DNA from: Streptomyces sp. YIM 130001
GTDB lineage: Bacteria > Actinomycetota > Actinomycetes > Streptomycetales > Streptomycetaceae
Direction: 5' to 3'
DNA: 64,000 bases
NCBI RefSeq assembly: GCF_003574445.1
Contig: NZ_KZ984569.1
Coordinates: 1 to 64,000, forward strand
Made by a program: the position numbers and the translations under genes. Within the stretch, counting starts at the first letter, position 1, and every line of letters starts with the position of its first letter. The notes under the pieces were generated by a model. It did not search any database. It worked only from the letters and a program-made list of their open reading frames with translations, and had not been told where the DNA came from. Shown here piece by piece: positions 27,297 through 35,161 of this stretch.

Positions 27297-27333
27297 GGGC
27301 GGTGACCCCTGGATCCACCAGGGGCCACCGCCC
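27297..27333. terminator. bidirectional terminator
   Basis: Stem GGGCGGTG-A-CCCCTGG (27297-27312) pairs with CCAGGGG-C-CACCGCCC (27318-27333), one internal mismatch, 5-nt loop, between the convergent DUF7455 and protease genes. Confidence 0.8.
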
Positions 27334-27366
27334 GTTCTCATGTCCGCGTCCCGCGCGTCGGGTCGC

Positions 27367-28866
27367 TCAGGACTTACCCGCTCCCGCACGGCCCGGCCCT
27401 GAGCCCGCCGCACGCGGGAGCTCAGCACGCTCCGCTGCGCCCGTGTCGGACGTCGGACCGTGCGTACCCCCGTCCTGGCGCGCGCCGTCCTGAGCGGCAG
27501 CCCTGGAGGCCTTCTCGGTCCGTTCCGTGGGGCGCTCCGCCGGCGACGCGTCTGCCGGTGCCTCGGCGCCCTCCGCCTGTGGCGCGCCACCAGCGGGTCC
27601 TCTGCCACGTGCGGCGGGGCCCGGGGAAGCCGACTGTTCGCCGGCGTCCGACCCTGGACGCCCGCCGCTCTCCTGGGGATCCGTCTCCGTCGCGTCCGGT
27701 GCGGAGCTTGCTGAAGCCGACGGTTGCGGGCTACCGGTGGGCCGATCCGTGGCCGGCTGACGGGGCGGCTGGTCCAGCCCGCCCTCGTCCAGTGGCACGC
27801 CTTCGTCCGAGCCGGACTCGACGGGGGCGTCGGACTCCCCGGACGGCGCATCGGCGGGCGGACGCGGAGTCTCCGATTCCGAAGCTCCCTCCTCTGCCGG
27901 CACGTCGGAGCCGCCGCTCTCGGCAGGACCGTCGCCCGATTCGCCCAGGCCGCCGTCGTCTTCCTTCGTGGGAGACGGGCTGGTGCCGCGCGCCGTCTCG
28001 GGGTTCCGGCGCACCACGTCGGAGATCCGCGTGTAGACCCCTGGACTGCCCGCCTTCCCGCAGCCACTGCCCCACGAGACGAGGCCGATGAGCCGCCCGC
28101 GCGCCACCAACGGGCCCCCGCTGTCGCCCTGGCACGCGTCCCGGCCACCCGCTTCCTCACCCGCGCAGAGCATGGACGCCTTCAGATACCTGCCGTCCGC
28201 CGTGCCCGGGTAGGCCTCCTCGCAATCCCTGTCCGGCAGCACCTTCACCCGGGCAGCCCGCAGCACCGATGCGTAGTCCCCAGTTCCGGTCGTATCCCCC
28301 CAACCGAGGACGTCCGCCGGTGTGCCCGCGCGGTACGCCGAGTCGTCGCCCTTCTCTGCCAGAGGCACGGCCGTGGACTTCGGCAGATCGGCGTCCACCG
28401 TGAGCACGGCCACGTCCCCGGCGTTCGTGTACTCGTCGTACTCCGGGTCGATCCACACGTCCTGCACGGGCAGTTCACGGCCGTCCTTCTCGCGGAGGTC
28501 GCCGCGCCCGGAGATCACCCGGAGGTCCCGCACCTGCCCGAGCGGCGCGCCCAGCACGTCCTCACCCAGACAGTGGGCGGCCGTCAGGACGGTCCGCTTT
28601 CCGATCACCGCGCCACCGCAGAACTGGCCGGAACGCGTACCCCCGAACCGGTCACGACTGGAGACCGCGACCGTCCATGGGTGATCCGCGACCTGCACCG
28701 GCCGACCGCCGACAATCACGCTGTCCGCCACGGCGGGTGGCGGCGCGACCAGCGGGGCGATGACCGCTGTGACCGTCGCGAGCAGGCCCAGCGTTCCCGG
28801 CCACGACCCCGGTGGCGTACTCGTCGGCGTACTCGACTCCGTACCTGCGAAGGGACGGCGACGCAT
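27367..28866 (-). CDS. secreted trypsin-like (S1) serine protease with long disordered tail
   Basis: 499 aa. A signal peptide (about 1-47, ending AVADS) leads directly into VIVGGRPV, a trypsin-like N-terminus that could be exposed by signal cleavage. The triad is visible: His in LTAAHC, Asp in NAGDVAVLTV, Ser in QGDSGGPLV; several Cys pairs fit S1 disulfides. From about residue 285 on, more than 200 residues are Pro/Ser/Glu/Ala-rich, acidic then basic, with no membrane anchor or sorting motif. The tail may be a wall spacer. It lies between parE and hrdB, separate from hrdB by that gene's terminator. Confidence 0.88.
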   Translation of the reverse strand: MRRRPFAGTESSTPTSTPPGSWPGTLGLLATVTAVIAPLVAPPPAVADSVIVGGRPVQVADHPWTVAVSSRDRFGGTRSGQFCGGAVIGKRTVLTAAHCLGEDVLGAPLGQVRDLRVISGRGDLREKDGRELPVQDVWIDPEYDEYTNAGDVAVLTVDADLPKSTAVPLAEKGDDSAYRAGTPADVLGWGDTTGTGDYASVLRAARVKVLPDRDCEEAYPGTADGRYLKASMLCAGEEAGGRDACQGDSGGPLVARGRLIGLVSWGSGCGKAGSPGVYTRISDVVRRNPETARGTSPSPTKEDDGGLGESGDGPAESGGSDVPAEEGASESETPRPPADAPSGESDAPVESGSDEGVPLDEGGLDQPPRQPATDRPTGSPQPSASASSAPDATETDPQESGGRPGSDAGEQSASPGPAARGRGPAGGAPQAEGAEAPADASPAERPTERTEKASRAAAQDGARQDGGTHGPTSDTGAAERAELPRAAGSGPGRAGAGKS

Positions 28867-28945
28867 GCGCTCTCCTCACACTGGGTTGCAATGCCACACT
28901 CAGCGTCGTCGAGGCCTCACAGCCGCGCATGCGCGCAAAAGCACA

Positions 28946-28974
28946 GGGCCCGGACTCCTGAGGAGTCCGGGCCC
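28946..28974 (-). terminator. hrdB terminator
   Basis: Perfect 13-bp stem GGGCCCGGACTCC (28946-28958) with GGAGTCCGGGCCC (28962-28974), loop TGA, 41 bp after the hrdB stop codon. Confidence 0.88.
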
Positions 28975-29015
28975 TTCGGCGCGGGGGACGGACCGACCGT
29001 CCCCCGACCGGCTGT

Positions 29016-30578
29016 CTAGTCCAGGTAGTCGCGCAGTACCTGGGAGCGGGACGGGTGGCGGAGCTTGGACATCGTCTTCGACTCGATCTGACGGATGCGC
29101 TCGCGCGTCACCCCGTAGACCTTGCCGATCTCGTCGAGCGTCTTCGGCTGACCGTCAGTCAGACCGAACCGCATCGAGACGACGCCCGCCTCACGCTCGG
29201 AGAGGGTGTCGAGCACCGAGTGCAGCTGCTCCTGCAGCAGCGTGAAGCTGACCGCGTCGGCCGGAACGACCGCCTCGGAGTCCTCGATGAGGTCACCGAA
29301 CTCGCTGTCTCCGTCCTCGCCGAGCGGAGTGTGCAGCGAGATCGGCTCACGGCCGTACTTCTGGACCTCGATGACCTTCTCCGGGGTCATGTCGAGTTCC
29401 TTGGCCAGCTCCTCCGGCGTGGGCTCGCGGCCCAGGTCCTGGAGCATCTGCCGCTGCACACGCGCGAGCTTGTTGATGACCTCGACCATGTGCACCGGAA
29501 TACGGATGGTGCGGGCCTGGTCGGCCATCGCGCGCGTGATCGCCTGACGGATCCACCAGGTCGCGTACGTCGAGAACTTGTAGCCCTTGGTGTAGTCGAA
29601 CTTCTCGACCGCACGGATGAGGCCCAGGTTGCCCTCCTGGATCAGGTCCAGGAAGAGCATGCCGCGGCCCGTGTAGCGCTTGGCGAGCGAGACGACCAGG
29701 CGCAGGTTGGCCTCGAGCAGGTGGTTCTTGGCCCGGCGACCGTCCTCCGCGATGATCTCCAGCTCGCGCTTGAGCTTGGGGGCCAGCTTGTCGGAGTTCG
29801 CCAGCTTGTCCTCGGCGAACAGGCCGGCCTCGATCCGCTTGGCGAGCTCGACCTCCTGCTCCGCGTTGAGCAGCGGGACCTTGCCGATCTGCTTCAGGTA
29901 GTCCTTGACCGGGTCGGCCGTGGCTCCGGCGACCGCGACCTGCTGCGCCGGCGCGTCGTCCTCGTCGTCGTCGGAGAGGACGAAGCCCTTGGCCTCGCCG
30001 CCGGTCTCCTCGGTCTCCTCCTCGCCCGGCTTGGCGGGGGCGGCGGCGGTCTCCTCGACCGCGTCGTCGCCCTCGACGAGCTCGTCGAGGTCCTTCTTGC
30101 CCGCGGTCTTCTTCGCCGCGGTCTTCTTCGCGACGGTCTTCTTCGCCGTCGTCTTCTTCGCCGGTGCCTTCTTGGCGGCGGCCTTCTTCTCCGGAGCGGT
30201 CTCCTCGGTCTCCTCGACCGGGGCGTCGGATGCGGTCGCAGGCGCGGTGGCAGTCGCCTTCTTCGCCGTGGCCGCCTTGGCGGCGACGGTCTTGGTAGCG
30301 GTGCGCTTCACCGGACTCTTCGCTGCGACGCTCTTACGGGGGCGCTTCGGCGACTCCGCGGCACTGACCATCAGCGTCACACCCTCTTCCTCGAGGATCT
30401 GGTTGAGGCTGCGCAGAACGTTCTTCCACTGAGTGGCCGGAATCTGGTCAGCTTCGAAGGCTCGACGCACGTCGTCGCCGGCGATCTGCCCCTCGGCCTT
30501 TCCCCGCTCGATGAGCGCCATGACAGACTCGGACTCGGCGATCTCCGGCGGGAGCGTACGGGATGTGCTGGCCGACAC
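29016..30578 (-). CDS. hrdB: principal RNA polymerase sigma factor HrdB
   Basis: 520 aa, the essential vegetative sigma factor of Streptomyces. Region 1.1-like N-terminus (SASTSRTLPPEIAESES), then about 130 residues of Lys/Ala-rich repeats (AAKKAPAKKTTAKKTVAKKT), an acidic stretch, and canonical regions 1.2 (DPVKDYLKQIGKVPLL), 2 (EANLRLVVSLAKRYTGRG and YATWWIRQAITRAMADQ), 3 and 4 (LDEIGKVYGVTRERIRQIES). Sequence closely matches S. coelicolor HrdB as I remember it. The GTG at 30578 is chosen because AGAGG lies six bases upstream and the protein then begins VSASTSRT. Closed by a strong hairpin; whiH lies upstream in the same direction. Confidence 0.97.
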   Translation of the reverse strand: MSASTSRTLPPEIAESESVMALIERGKAEGQIAGDDVRRAFEADQIPATQWKNVLRSLNQILEEEGVTLMVSAAESPKRPRKSVAAKSPVKRTATKTVAAKAATAKKATATAPATASDAPVEETEETAPEKKAAAKKAPAKKTTAKKTVAKKTAAKKTAGKKDLDELVEGDDAVEETAAAPAKPGEEETEETGGEAKGFVLSDDDEDDAPAQQVAVAGATADPVKDYLKQIGKVPLLNAEQEVELAKRIEAGLFAEDKLANSDKLAPKLKRELEIIAEDGRRAKNHLLEANLRLVVSLAKRYTGRGMLFLDLIQEGNLGLIRAVEKFDYTKGYKFSTYATWWIRQAITRAMADQARTIRIPVHMVEVINKLARVQRQMLQDLGREPTPEELAKELDMTPEKVIEVQKYGREPISLHTPLGEDGDSEFGDLIEDSEAVVPADAVSFTLLQEQLHSVLDTLSEREAGVVSMRFGLTDGQPKTLDEIGKVYGVTRERIRQIESKTMSKLRHPSRSQVLRDYLD

Positions 30579-30939
30579 GAACAACCTCTCGGAACGATGG
30601 AAACGGCTTCCGGCACCGTCCTCATGGGACCGGAACCGCTGACCGCCGACTGGGGATGGCCGACGGCACGGGCGGGGCGTCAGAGCTGGACAGCGCCGTG
30701 AACGGCTGCTGTATTCCCTCCTCGACTGTCGCCTCTTAGGTCATCGCGCTACCTCGTGGAGCGTTACGCCCAATCCGCGTGGCCCGAGTCACACCCCGTA
30801 ACCGTCTAAAACGGTCAGTGCTTGACATTTATGTACAGATAGCCACCCATGCGCGAGTCGCCGGGCCCGATGGGGAGCCGGCGACTCGGCACGGAGTCCG
30901 GAACGGCGCGTGCACCGACGAGGGAGCGCGCTCCGGGGG
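30579..30939 (-). other. hrdB promoter region and whiH 3' flank
   Basis: 361 bp between whiH and hrdB, both on the minus strand. It holds the whiH hairpin (30854-30888) and must hold the hrdB promoter(s), with a leader of unknown length. A GGGAAT on the minus strand at 30718-30713 matches a sigma-R -35, but the expected GTT about 18 bases later is not present (GCT). An AT-rich patch is at 30808-30842. No small gene seen. Confidence 0.5.
30854..30888 (-). terminator. whiH terminator
   Basis: Perfect 11-bp stem CGAGTCGCCGG (30854-30864) with 30878-30888, 13-nt loop, 52 bp after the whiH stop codon. Confidence 0.75.
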
Positions 30940-31845
30940 TCAGTGCTCGCGCGGTGCGGGGACCTCGCGAGGCGCCGGAACCACACGGTCGACGTCCGGG
31001 AGCGCGGTCAGCAGCTGCCGCATCGCCCCTTCGGCCGAAGCGCCGTCGCCGGCCGCGAGCGCGTCGACGATGCGGCCGTGCTGGGCGAGCGAAGTGTCGG
31101 TCGGACGGTCGCAGCCGGTGACCGGACCGCCGGAGACGTGCAGGGCGGCAGAGACGATGCCCGACAGGTGCTCCATCATGCGGTTGCCCGCGACCTGGAT
31201 CAGCAGGGAATGGAACTCCGCGTCCGCGCGGGAGAACGTGATCGCGTCACCCGCGTCCAGCGCCCGGCCCATGATGTCGACCATGTCGGCGAGACGCTGC
31301 TGGACATCTTCGCGTCCGTGGCCCGCGGCGAGGCGTGCGGCCAGCGGCTCGATCGTCCAACGCAGCTCACTGAGCTCGCGACGCTGGTCGTCGCGCTGCG
31401 GGCCGAAGGCGCGCCATTCGATGATGTCGGGGTCGAGCAGGTTCCAGTCGCTGACCGGGCGGACTCGCGTGCCCACGTTCGGGCGGGCGCTGACCAGGCC
31501 CTTGGCCTCGAGGACGCGGAGCGACTCGCGGACGACGGTCCTCGAGACCTCGAAGCGCTGGCCGATCTCCTCGGGGACGAGTGGACGGTCCGCCCCGAGG
31601 TCACCCGAGACGATCATCTGCCCCAGCTGCTGGACGAGTTGGCCGTGCAGTCCGCGCCCGCGGCTGCCTGCGGGGCGTCGTCCGACCCGTCCGAGGTCGG
31701 ACTCCGCCCCCTCCCAGGAAGGCGCCGGGGCGCGCCCCGCCGCAGAGGGCTCTGCATAGGGATAGCGGTCGAGTTCACCCGGGCCGGCAAGGCCTGAGCC
31801 GGCGGAGCGGGCGGTGGTCATCATGGTGTGCGCAAGGGTACTCAC
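30940..31845 (-). CDS. whiH: WhiH, GntR/FadR-family sporulation regulator
   Basis: 301 aa from GTG 31845 (AAAGGA four bases upstream). About 65 low-complexity N-terminal residues precede a GntR winged helix (LGADRPLVPEEIGQRFEVSR, VVRESLRVLEAKGLVS). A FadR-type all-helical effector domain follows, including the metal/ligand region DAEFHSLLIQVAGNRMMEHL. The position immediately upstream of hrdB, same direction, is that of whiH in S. coelicolor, where it is needed for sporulation septation and depends on sigma-WhiG. On the minus strand CACGATAA (31945-31938) weakly resembles the sigma-WhiG -10 GCCGATAA, but no TAAA is at the right distance. Confidence 0.85.
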   Translation of the reverse strand: MSTLAHTMMTTARSAGSGLAGPGELDRYPYAEPSAAGRAPAPSWEGAESDLGRVGRRPAGSRGRGLHGQLVQQLGQMIVSGDLGADRPLVPEEIGQRFEVSRTVVRESLRVLEAKGLVSARPNVGTRVRPVSDWNLLDPDIIEWRAFGPQRDDQRRELSELRWTIEPLAARLAAGHGREDVQQRLADMVDIMGRALDAGDAITFSRADAEFHSLLIQVAGNRMMEHLSGIVSAALHVSGGPVTGCDRPTDTSLAQHGRIVDALAAGDGASAEGAMRQLLTALPDVDRVVPAPREVPAPREH

Positions 31846-32131
31846 GCATCCTTTGTCGGCTCCGCCTCCAACCCCCTTGAGGTCTTTGGTGAAAAGCACA
31901 CGAAAGGGTGATCGCTTACCTTGCCGCAATTGACGGCTTATCGTGATGAATCAGACATATTGCTCGGTAACTGTGTGCGATTGCCGGGAGTTGGGATTCG
32001 CGTGCCTCAAGTTCCGTTCACTGCACGATTCGTGAGGCCAGACGGTTGCCGTCGCAGTAGAGCGCGGCGGCCGGCGGCAGATTGCCGACAGATCTGTGAC
32101 CCTCTGTGAACTACCCCGGCACAACGGTCCT

Positions 32132-34045
32132 CTAGCGAGCCCGGGGCCGCGGCCTGAGCGATGTCAGAACGTAGGCGACGAGGAGGGCGCCCAGGCTCAA
32201 GAGGAGGGCGCCGCCCACCGGTTGAGCCAGAATCCGCACAACGGAGGCGACATAGTGGTTGCCGCCCGCCGGCCACGGCACAAGGGCCAGTTCCCGCAGC
32301 CTCTCCGGGAGTCCCGTTGCGGAGCGCACGGCCGGTCCGGCCAGCAGCTTCTGCACGGCCGGCACCAGCGCCACAGGAACCGCGAGGACGGCCGCCAGCC
32401 CTGCCGCGGTGGACCGGAACACTCCTGCCGCCAGCACCCCGGCCCACGCACAACCCACCGCGAGGGCGATCCAACCCGTCAGCAGAGACGGCCAGTTGCC
32501 GGGCACCGCCGTCATCTCGTCGCCGTAGAACAGGTGGAGGGTCGCCCTGTCCGTGAGCAGAGTGATCACTGCGAGGATCGCTGCGGTTACTGCCGAGACG
32601 AGCAGTTTCGCCAGCAGGAGGCCGATCCTGCGTGGCACGGTCCCCCGGTCCACTGCCAGCGCAGGGTGCCGGAACTCGTCACCGAACGCCAGGGCACCCA
32701 GCAGTCCGGCGCCCAAGGCCGCGGGGGGCAGCGGCATCTCCAGGTGCCAGGCGGCCAGGAGGCGGGGCACCGGAGTGTGACCTGTCCTCGCCAGGACCAC
32801 GGCGGTCACCGCCGACACGGCCAAGACCGACAGGACGACCAGGAAACCGGTGCTCACGCCGAGTGCCCTCCGCAATTCGTACCGCAGCGGGCGCAACGGC
32901 GCCCTCGACGGACGTACGGAGATGGGCGGCGGGAGTGGCGACAACGCTTGGTCCGGCGTTACCGGAAGGGAGGCAGCCACCGGGGACGGTGCGCGGGCCG
33001 GCTCCGCACCGCGGGTGGATGCGGTGGCGCCCGGGGCAGTCGTGGTGGTGCATTCGTCCGCTGCCTCGGGCGTGGGCGGGGCCGTCGGAGCCTGGTCGAG
33101 ATCGCCGTCGGTCCATTCGTGATCGTCGCCGGTCACGTTGCCGGATTCTTCGTGCGGCAGCGGTGCCGATGGGCCGGAGTCGCCTGTCTCGTCAGCGAGT
33201 TGATGCACCAGGACGCCGTGCCTGAAGGCGATATCGCCCACCGCCGCACAGCTGCTGCCGTATACCGACAGCCGGTTGCCCCCTTCCCGTGCGACCTCTA
33301 CCGAACGACGCCCGACCCGTGCCTCCTTCGTGAGGAGAGCAGCGAGCCGTGCCGCGTAGGGCGACACCACTGCGACCCGCGGACGGAGCCGGGTGCGGGC
33401 AAAGTCCTCAACTGCCTGGTCACCGACGATCTTTCCGCGCTCAAGAGTGACGACGTGGTCCGCGGTACGGGCCGCCTCCTTCGCATCCGCGGTCGCGAAC
33501 AGCACCGTGCCACCCTGGCCGGCGTACGCCCGCAGAACGCCGTGCAACCAAGCCGCCTCGCGCGAGGACAGCCCGTCCGCGGGCGAGTCGAGCACCAGAG
33601 TGTGCGGGTCACCCAACAACGCACAGGCCAGTCCGAGACGACGGTCCAGGCCACGGGAGAGCGTCCCGAGCCGCTCGTCCCGCAGACTGACCAGCCCGAC
33701 GACCTCCAGCACGTCGTCAGCTCTGACCACCGGCACGCCCACGGCCGCGCACAGCATGCGCAGTTGCCCCCTGACGGAACGTCCGGGGTGTCCGGGCACC
33801 TGCCCCAGCAGCACGCCCACCTCGCGCGACGGATGTGGGATGCGGTGCAGCGGGCGGCCTCTGAAGTACGTGACGCCTCGGCCGGGTTGCAGCTCGAGCA
33901 TCAGCCGCAGCGCGGCGCCGGTGCCCGAGCCTGCGGCACCGAGCAGAGCCGTCACACGGCCGGCTCGGGCCTCGAAGGACACGTCGTCGACGGTGGGCGG
34001 CTTGCCCTGTCGGGTGTGAGTGGTCAGTCCAGTGGCCTGAATCAT
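32132..34045 (-). CDS. fused ABC protein with degenerate ATPase domain and C-terminal membrane domain
   Basis: 637 aa. Residues 1-215 have an ABC ATPase fold, but the key residues are altered: the Walker A site reads GAAGSGTG (36-43) with Thr42 in place of the invariant Lys; after Walker B the catalytic Glu is Ser (LVLDSPADGL); the H-loop His is Ala (FATADAKEA). The signature is LSRGLDRR. A 150-residue Pro/Asp/Thr-rich linker follows, then about six membrane segments (about 400-630). ATP hydrolysis in the normal way seems unlikely, so it may be a regulatory or pseudo-ABC protein. It is upstream of whiH, same direction, 286 bp apart. Start ATG 34045; longer open frame upstream looks spurious. 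Confidence 0.85.
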   Translation of the reverse strand: MIQATGLTTHTRQGKPPTVDDVSFEARAGRVTALLGAAGSGTGAALRLMLELQPGRGVTYFRGRPLHRIPHPSREVGVLLGQVPGHPGRSVRGQLRMLCAAVGVPVVRADDVLEVVGLVSLRDERLGTLSRGLDRRLGLACALLGDPHTLVLDSPADGLSSREAAWLHGVLRAYAGQGGTVLFATADAKEAARTADHVVTLERGKIVGDQAVEDFARTRLRPRVAVVSPYAARLAALLTKEARVGRRSVEVAREGGNRLSVYGSSCAAVGDIAFRHGVLVHQLADETGDSGPSAPLPHEESGNVTGDDHEWTDGDLDQAPTAPPTPEAADECTTTTAPGATASTRGAEPARAPSPVAASLPVTPDQALSPLPPPISVRPSRAPLRPLRYELRRALGVSTGFLVVLSVLAVSAVTAVVLARTGHTPVPRLLAAWHLEMPLPPAALGAGLLGALAFGDEFRHPALAVDRGTVPRRIGLLLAKLLVSAVTAAILAVITLLTDRATLHLFYGDEMTAVPGNWPSLLTGWIALAVGCAWAGVLAAGVFRSTAAGLAAVLAVPVALVPAVQKLLAGPAVRSATGLPERLRELALVPWPAGGNHYVASVVRILAQPVGGALLLSLGALLVAYVLTSLRPRPRAR

Positions 34046-34149
34046 CGCTTCTCTCGCGGGACGTAGGGATCCCGAAGGGTCTCCAGCAAGATAACGCGAT
34101 GTTTCCGGCAATTCGGGCAGGGGCTGGGCGGCGAGTGTGGCCGCCACCC

Positions 34150-34902
34150 TCACACTTCGGGGCGCAGCATCGGTGGGTTGAGAAGCGTGGCCCCACCGGC
34201 CCTGAACAGTTGTGCGGGACGGCCGCCTTGGCGGGTGGTCGTCCCACCGGTGGGCACAAGGAACCCTGGCGTACCCGTGACCTTGCGGTGGAAGTTGCGC
34301 GGATCCAGCACTACGCCCCACACCGCCTCGTACACCCTGCGCAGCTCCCCCACCGTGAACTCGTTCGGGCAGAAAGCCGTGGCCAGGGAGGAGTACTCGA
34401 TCTTCGATCGTGCCCGCTCCACGCCGTCGGCGAGGATCTGACCGTGGTCGAAGGCGAGGGTTCCTGTGCCGTCGCTGTCCTGCTCGAGGAAGGCGTCGAC
34501 GGCTGCCCAGCGGGCACTGTGCGCATCGCCACCGGCCCGGGGTGCGGGCAGGTCGGGCGCGAGCGCGAGGTGCGCGACGCTGACCACACGCATCCGGGGG
34601 TCGCGCTTCGGGTCGCCGTAGGTGGCGAGCTGCTCGAGGTGGGCGTCATTGCCGGCTGACGGCGCGGAAGCGTCTGCGTCGTGGACCCGCAGGCCCGTCT
34701 CCTCCACGAGCTCACGCGCCGCCGCGGCGGCCAGGTCCTCGTCGTCCCGTACAAAACCGCCGGGCAGGGCCCAGCGCCCCTGGAACGGCGGCTCTCCCCT
34801 GCGCACGGCCAGTGCACACAGCTCGTGCCGTCGAACGGTCAGCACCACCAGGTCGACGGTGACGGCGAAGGGCGGGAAGGCCGACGGGTCGTAGGGCGAC
34901 AT
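34150..34902 (-). CDS. NUDIX hydrolase with C-terminal winged-helix-like domain
   Basis: 250 aa. The NUDIX box is intact: GGFVRDDEDLAAAAARELVE-ETGL fits G-x5-E-x7-REUxEExGU. The C-terminal part (EYSSLATAFCPNEFTVGELR, DPRNFHRKVTGTPGFL) resembles the winged helix of NrtR-type NAD-metabolism regulators. Because the box is intact it may hydrolyse ADP-ribose or a related nucleotide, act as a regulator, or both. Start ATG 34902 (MSPYDPSAF); an open frame continues to 35118 without a better site. It is monocistronic, 104 bp before the pseudo-ABC gene and in the same direction. Confidence 0.85.
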   Translation of the reverse strand: MSPYDPSAFPPFAVTVDLVVLTVRRHELCALAVRRGEPPFQGRWALPGGFVRDDEDLAAAAARELVEETGLRVHDADASAPSAGNDAHLEQLATYGDPKRDPRMRVVSVAHLALAPDLPAPRAGGDAHSARWAAVDAFLEQDSDGTGTLAFDHGQILADGVERARSKIEYSSLATAFCPNEFTVGELRRVYEAVWGVVLDPRNFHRKVTGTPGFLVPTGGTTTRQGGRPAQLFRAGGATLLNPPMLRPEV

Positions 34903-35161
34903 GCCGTGATCATAGTCGTCTGCCTGACGATAAACACTCCCTTGCGGAGGAAGATCGACGCTCGCCGGCCACAACTGGTGGCCTGCGCCGGCCGGCCCGC
35001 CGTGGGCCGGACGGGCGACGGAGTCGGGCAGTGCGTGGCCGGACCAGGCAAGCCGACGATCGTCCGGCCGAACCTCCGAACGTTCCCCAGCGGCCCCCAG
35101 CCCGTACGAGTGGGCCACTGCGCCATCGTCCCAACCCGGCGTTCGTTCGTACCCCCGCGCC

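Noticed and set aside
30713..30718. Sigma-R promoter for hrdB (GGGAAT on the minus strand)
   Set aside because: The -35 fits but no GTT follows at 16-20 bases; left as an unproven lead.
31938..31945. Sigma-WhiG promoter for whiH (CACGATAA)
   Set aside because: Only part of the -10 matches and no TAAA -35 lies 14-16 bases away.
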